Positions 58,679 to 64,000 of a stretch of DNA of 64,000 nt are shown in pieces. Location: the NCBI RefSeq assembly GCF_024323335.1, contig NC_066584.1, forward strand, positions 424,972,319 through 425,036,318. Reading direction: 5' to 3'. The notes under the pieces were generated by a model. It did not search any database and was not told the origin of the DNA. It saw only the letters and a list, made by a program, of their open reading frames with translations. Made by a program: the position numbers and the translations under genes. Source of the DNA: Lathyrus oleraceus. Its lineage: Eukaryota > Streptophyta > Magnoliopsida > Fabales > Fabaceae. Each line of letters starts with the position of its first letter. Positions within the stretch are counted from its first letter, which is position 1.

Positions 58679-61600
58679 TTAGGCGAAGTATTTCTTGACT
58701 ACATCGGTATTCACAAGACGAGTGAACTCTTCACCATCCATAGTTGTAAGAATCAAAGCACCACCTGGGAAGGATCTCTTTACAACATATGAGCCTTCAT
58801 AATTAGGAGTCCACTTTCCCCTAGCATCTGGTTTAAAAGATATGATTTTCTTGAGCACTAAGTCACCTTCTTATCAAATGTTTTCTTCATTCTCTTCTGA
58901 TAGAGCTGACCATGACACATGGCAGTCAATCGCTTCTCTTCAATTAAATTCAGCTGATCATACCTGGTTTGACACTATTCAGCTTCTGTCAACTTGGCTT
59001 CCATCAAGACACGCAATGATGGGATCTCAACCTCTACTAGGAGCACAACTTCCATGCCATAAACAAGTGAGAAAGGGGTTGCCCCTGTTGAAGTGCAAAT
59101 AGATGTACGGTACCCATGCAAAGCAAATGGGAGCATCTCATGCCAATCCTTATAGGTTACCACCATCTTCTGAATGATCTTCTTGATGTTCTTATTCGCA
59201 GCTTCAACAACCCCATTCATCTTGGGTCTGTAGGGAGAAGAATTATGGTGTGCAATCTTAAAGTCTTTGCTAAGAGCTTCCACCATGCTATTATTCAAGT
59301 TAGATCCATTATCAGTAATGATCTTACTTGGCACACCATAACGACATATAATCTGATTCTTGATAAACCTTACAACAACTTGCTTGGTTACATTCGCATA
59401 CAATGCCGCTTCAACCCACTTTGTGAAGTAATCTATAGCCACCAGAATGAAACGATGTTCGTTCAAAGCTTTGGGCTCAATCATGTCGATCATATCAATT
59501 CCCCACACGGAGAAGGGCCACGGAGAGGATATGACATTCAACAGTGTCCGAGGAACATGAATCTTATCTGCATAAATTTGACATTTGTGGCATTTCTTCA
59601 CAAACTTGCAACAGTCAGATTCCATTGTCAGCCAATAGTAACCTGCCCTCAACATCTTCTTTGCCATAGCATGTCCATTGGAATGAGTTCCAAACGAACC
59701 TTTATAGACTCCAGTCATCAACATGTCTGCTTCGTGTCTATCCACGCATCTGAGGAGAACCATATCAAAGTTTCTCTTGTAAAGCACATCACCATTCAGG
59801 TAGAAGTTGCCAACTAATCTCCTCAAAGTCTTCTTATCTTTCAAAGATGCCCCAGGCAGGTAAATCTGACTCTGGAGGAAACTCTTGATATCAAAATACC
59901 ATGGCTTTTCATCTTTGATTTCTTCAACAGCGAACACATAATTCGGCCTATCGAGACCCATCACCGCCAGATTGGGAACCTCATTCCAAAAATTCACCAT
60001 AATCATTGAAGCCAACGTTGCAAGAGCATCCGCCATCCGGTTTTCATCTCGAGGGATACGATGAAACTCAACTTTTGTAAAGAAATTTGAAATCCTCCTC
60101 GCATAATCTTTGTATGGTATCAAACCGGGTTGATTCGTCTCATATTCACCTTTGATCTAATTCAAAACCAAAGTTGAATCTCCATAAACTTCCAGGTGCA
60201 TGATTCTGAGATCAATGGCTTCTTCAAGCCCCATAATGCATGCTTCATACTCAGCCATATTGTTTGTACACTTGAAAGTCAATCTAGCTATAAATGGAAA
60301 ATGAGTACCTTGAGGAGTAATAATCACTGCCCCAATGTCGTTGCCATACTGATTAACAGCTCCATCAAATATCATGCCCCAACGGGAACCAAGTTCTGGC
60401 CCTTCTTCAAGCAATGGTTCATCGTAATCTTTCATTTTCAAGTACAAGATCTCTTCGTCAGGGAAATCATATTGCACTGACTGGTAATCTTCAATTGGTT
60501 GGTAAGCCAAGTGGTCAGCCAAGACACTACCCTTGATCGCTTTCTGAGATCGACATTTAATATCATACTCGGATAACAACATCTGCCAATGGGAAATCCT
60601 CCCAGTTAAACCAGGCTTCTCAAAAATATACTTGATTGGATCCATTTTGGATATCAACCAAGTAGTATGATTCAACATATACTAGCGCAAACGCTTAGCA
60701 ACCTAGGCAAATCCGTAACAAGTCATTTCAAGCATAGAATACCGAGTCTCAGAGGCGGTGAACTTCTTACTGAGGTAGTAAATCACATATTCCTTCTTTC
60801 CAGTTTCGTCTTGCTGACCCAGAACGCAACCCATACTTTCTGCAAGCACAGTCAGATACATGATCAATGGTCTTCCTTCAACAGGCGGAGACAGAATCGG
60901 AGGTTCAAGCAGATACTCTTTAATACTGTCAAAAGCTTTCTGGCAATCTTTGGTCCAATCACAAGACTGATCTTTCCCAAGAAGCTTGAATATAGGCGCA
61001 CATGTGGCAGTCATATGCGATATGAATCTTGAAATATAGTTCAAGCGACCGAGAAAACCTCTGACTTGCTTCTCAGTTTTGGGCGCAGGCATCTCTTATA
61101 TTGCTTTGACCTTGGCAGGATCAACTTCAATACCCTTTTCACTGACAATAAAACCCAGCAACTTACCAGAACAAACACCAAACATGCACTTATTGGGATT
61201 CAAGCGGAGTTTGTACTTCCTCAATCGCTGGAATAACTTCAACAAATGCTCAACATGTTCTTCTTCATCACTTGATTTAGCAATCATATCATCAACATAG
61301 ACTTCAATCTCTTTATGCATCATATCATGAAAAAGAATGGTCATAGCTCTCTGGTAAGTAGCACCAGCATTCTTTAAACCGAAAGGCATCACTCTATAAC
61401 AGAATGTTCCCTAGGGTGTAATGAATGTGGTCTTATCCATATCTTCGGGTGCCATTTTGATCTGATTGTAATCGGAAAATTCGTTCATAAACGAAAAGAC
61501 TTTGAATTTAGATGTATTGTCTACCAACATATCAATGTGTGGCAGAGGGAAATCATCTTTTGGGCTAGCTTTATTCAAATCTCTATAATCAACACACATA

Positions 61601-62104
61601 CAGACTTTTCCATCCTTCTTCGGAACATACACGATATTGGCCACCCACTTTGGATACTCGATGGTAACAAGAAAACCAACATCAATCTACTTTTGCACTT
61701 CTTCTTTGATCTTCACTGCCATGTCAGGATGAGTTCTTCTTAACTTCTTCTTGACCGGCGGGCATTCTGGTTTCAATGGCAATCTATGCTCCACAATTTC
61801 AGAATCTAACCCAGGCATGTCTTGATAGGACCAAGCAAAAACATCTGAATACTCTCGAACAAGATCAATCAACCCCTTCTTAACCTCCGGACACAGTTGA
61901 AACCCAATCTTAACTTCCTCGGAACCCAAGTTGACTAGCTCAATCTGCTCTTCGAACGGCTGAATGGCTTTTTCCTCATGCTCAAGTAGACGAGATAATT
62001 CATCAGATACTTCATCATCCGTCTCTTCCTCGACCTCAAACACAGGAAACTCAAAGTTTGGGGAAGGAGTAGGATCATTATATTCAATGGGTTTGGGAAC
62101 CAAC
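58679..62104 (-). pseudogene. Ogre C pol: RT, two RNase H domains, integrase
   Basis: Domains as in B: leader PTPSPNFEFPVFEVEEETDD, RT with an intact EVYVDDMIAKS (about 61285-61320), gypsy RNase H, archaeal-type RNase H (60157-60480; FDGAVNQYGND, NNMAEYEACIMGLEE), integrase (58975-59700) with HHCC, GIDMIDM, TDNGSN and GVVEAANKN. It is among the better preserved pols here. Stops or breaks occur near 61690 (before VQK), 61393-61411, 60700 (MLEMTCYGFA then stop), 60157 (TAG) and 58975 (TAG after LTEAE), plus a gap near 58875. The frame ends at a TAA at 58679-58681. The upstream limit is the acceptor TTATGCAG|GTTG. Confidence 0.93.
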
Positions 62105-62351
62105 CTGCATAACGATTTGATATTTTGATTTTAGAGAATTGAATTGTGACCAAATATTATGCAGATGGACAATTATTATTTATTTAAGTTTTTTGTGATT
62201 ACCATTTTCAGAAAGGCAAAAAGTAAAATAAAATATCATAGATGTGGATGAATAGAATTGCATTTTATTAATGATAATTGAGAAATGCCTAACAATGTTC
62301 ACTTCTCCCTTAGGAATAGGAGAAGGATTTTCTTAAAATATGAAAAACAAA
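62105..62351 (-). other. Ogre C intron-like spacer with post-stop hairpin
   Basis: The acceptor at 62105/62104 is identical to B. The hairpin with 7-bp arms CUUCUCC/GGAGAAG and a 10-nt loop is at 62302-62325, about 27 nt after the protease stop (62352-62354). Confidence 0.6.
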
Positions 62352-64000
62352 TTACTTAGAGCGATGGACAATAACAGGAATATCAACAACAACCCAATTG
62401 TTGCAAGTCTTGCCATGCGTCACAAAGTTGGCGCAGTCTTCATCTTCATCACCCTCGATCACAGCAGCTGAGTGTTGTTCATTACCATGGATGAACCCTC
62501 CGCTACGGAAACTCGGTTGCACTTCTTCAGTTTTGACGTTGGAGGGACCTTATTGAAATCCCAATCCATCCTTGTTCTTATTCTCTGCAACTTCTACCAT
62601 ACAGCCCCACTGGTCTGTACTTCCTGCCTCAATAGCTTTCTAAGCATGTCTGAAAGAATACATAGGTGCCCCAATTTTCTTTTCTTCAGCAATAGATAAG
62701 GCTTGGAACGGAGTTCCAACCTCCTCCTCAACTTCAACATATGTAAAAGATGACAGATGGCTCACCAGAAGTACCTTCTCCCTACCAATAACAAAAAGCT
62801 TGTCGTTCTTTACGAATTTCAACTTTTGGTGCAGAGTAGACGTTACAGCTCCCGCCTCGTGAATCCATGGCCTCCCCAACAAATAGCTATAGGTCGAGTG
62901 GATATCCATTATGTAGAAGGTAATCTGGAAATCACTCGGACCTATTTTCGTTGGAAGGTCTACTTCACCAATGACGGTTTTTTGTGAACCGTCAAACGCT
63001 TTAACAATCACACCACTATACCTCATCGGGGCACCTTGATAGGATAATCTGGACATAGTTGATTTTGGGAGTACATTCAGAGAAGAACCAGTATCAACTA
63101 ACACATTTGACAACACATCATCCTTGAAATTCATTGATATATGTAGTGCCATATTATGATTTCTACCTTCCTCGGGAAGTTCTTCATCACCAAAACTCAT
63201 ACTATTACAAGCAGTGATGTTAGCCACAATATGGTCAAATTGATCCACAGTCACGTCATGCTCCACATAGGCTTTCTCTAACACCTTCTGCAATGCTTCT
63301 TTGTGCGCTTCGAAATTCATCAACAGAGATAGCACTGAAATCTTTGACGGAGCTTAGAGCAGCTGCTCCACCACATTGAACTCACTTCTCTTAATTAATC
63401 ATAGTACCCCATCGTCATCATTAGGCTTTAGCTTACTAGACTCACCATACTAACAAACTGGAGCACTAACCGGATTCACGACATGCACATCAACCTTCTT
63501 ACTGACTGCAGCCTCTACTACCTCCTTCGGAAAGACAAGACCAAATACACAACCACTACGGGTCACCTTCGCAATATCAGTTATATTCACAACGGAATTT
63601 GTCATAGGCAATGGAACCTCTTGACCATTCTCCACCATCGTGGCATTATACTGATACAACACAACTCTATCGGATGCATACAGGACAGGGCCCGCTAACC
63701 GTATCACTAACGGAGATACTAATTTGTTGTTGTTGTTGTTGTTGTTGCTACTATCAAACTGAATCACTACCCGCTCAGGAGTTCTGAACACTGGAACAAT
63801 TACATTTACATCATCTATATCCCTTGACTGTTGAATCTGGATTACATTCTCATCCATCAACCTCTGTATATCTCTCTTGACAAGCAAACAACCCTGGAAG
63901 TTCACGCTACAAGTTACACAACCCTCATGCTCGTGCTCACAGTCACTGATTGTAAACAAGGTCTTATGCATTTCCACCAATGACCTACGAACATGTCATA
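62352..64000 (-). pseudogene. Ogre C gag-protease, N-terminal part outside window
   Basis: C-terminal gag linker (MVEMHKTLFTISDCEHEHEGC, LVKRDIQRLMDENVIQIQQS), then the protease region with an intact VLVDTGSSLNVLPKS (about 63075-63115) and LLGRPWIHEAGAVTSTLHQKLKFV. The linker has seven or more consecutive Asn encoded by a TTG/AAC repeat. In-frame stops lie near 63450, 63400 and 63355 and at 62640-62642 (TAG) and near 62550. The tail NNWVVVDIPVIVHRSK ends at a TAA at 62352-62354. Confidence 0.88.
63724..63747 (+). repeat. TTG trinucleotide microsatellite in gag-protease
   Basis: Eight tandem copies, read on the coding strand as AAC/AAT Asn codons, so length change keeps the frame. Absent from B, which has DGSKKKV here. 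Confidence 0.92.

Larger units (their letters stand above)
55708..64000 (-). mobile_element. Ogre C: Ty3/gypsy Ogre retrotransposon, 5' part outside window
   Basis: From the 3' LTR boundary it holds a 3' UTR, pol (58679-62104), intron-like spacer and gag-protease running off the window edge. Its proteins are much closer to B than to A (KYKLRLNPNKC, GATYQRAM). RT YVDD and protease DTGSS are intact, but stops are present. Gag, ORF1, primer site and 5' LTR lie beyond 64000. Confidence 0.93.

Noticed and set aside
59116..59817. 233-codon plus-strand open frame opposite integrase of Ogre C
   Set aside because: Antisense shadow of a long conserved coding region, matched by similar shadows in B.
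1..64000. Host protein-coding, rRNA or tRNA genes
   Set aside because: None found: all recognisable protein motifs belong to transposable elements, and gaps are LTR, leader or 3' UTR sequence.

Overview
This is a gene-free stretch of plant nuclear repeat DNA built almost entirely from nested transposable elements. Three giant Ty3/gypsy retrotransposons of the Tat/Ogre type are present. They have an extra ORF1 before gag, a protease and RT separated by an intron, a second archaeal-type RNase H before integrase, a tRNA-Arg primer site and LTRs starting TGTAAGACCC. Such elements are very abundant in the legume tribe Fabeae (pea, vetch, lentil, Lathyrus), so a large-genome legume is the likely source; that is inference, as no host gene is present to confirm it.

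Layout. All retroelements read on the minus strand. Ogre A is the oldest host layer: its pol and gag-protease lie at 1-7840, a short spacer at 16191-16409, and its ORF1, leader and primer site at 44611-47139. It is split by two insertions. The first is a complete Ty1/copia element (7841-16190) with 1.35 kb LTRs and an imperfect 5-bp target duplication (CATTT/TATTT). The second is a complete Ogre B (16410-44610) with exact CCTAT duplications on both sides. The 3' LTR of Ogre B is itself split by a 5.3 kb CACTA DNA transposon (20331-25625, duplication AAT), while the 5' LTR of B (39783-44610) preserves the empty site. Removing the three insertions makes A read continuously as ORF1, gag, protease, RT, integrase.

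Right of A's primer site is an 8.57 kb LTR-like block (47140-55707). Its left end is A's U5 boundary, but its right end is the U3 boundary of a third element, Ogre C (55708 to the window edge). A and C therefore appear to share one, possibly chimeric, LTR.

How the parts work. In each Ogre, transcription would start in the LTR on the minus strand, tRNA-Arg would prime reverse transcription, ORF1 and gag-protease would be made upstream, and splicing of a small intron would give access to RT-RNaseH-integrase. All copies here are decayed by stop codons and frameshifts; B also has a substituted protease motif and a substituted RT catalytic aspartate. The CACTA element carries its own 15-exon gene on the plus strand, combining an En/Spm-type plant transposase domain with a C48 (Ulp1-like) protease domain.

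The most unusual signals are non-coding. The Ogre 3' UTRs carry many short copies of the 3' end of the primer tRNA, one complementary to the primer site of its own element over 16 nt. Paired hairpins follow the pol stop codon, with base changes that keep pairing, in all three Ogres. A hairpin follows the protease stop codon in all three. An inverted fragment of an Ogre LTR terminus lies inside the 3' UTR of C.
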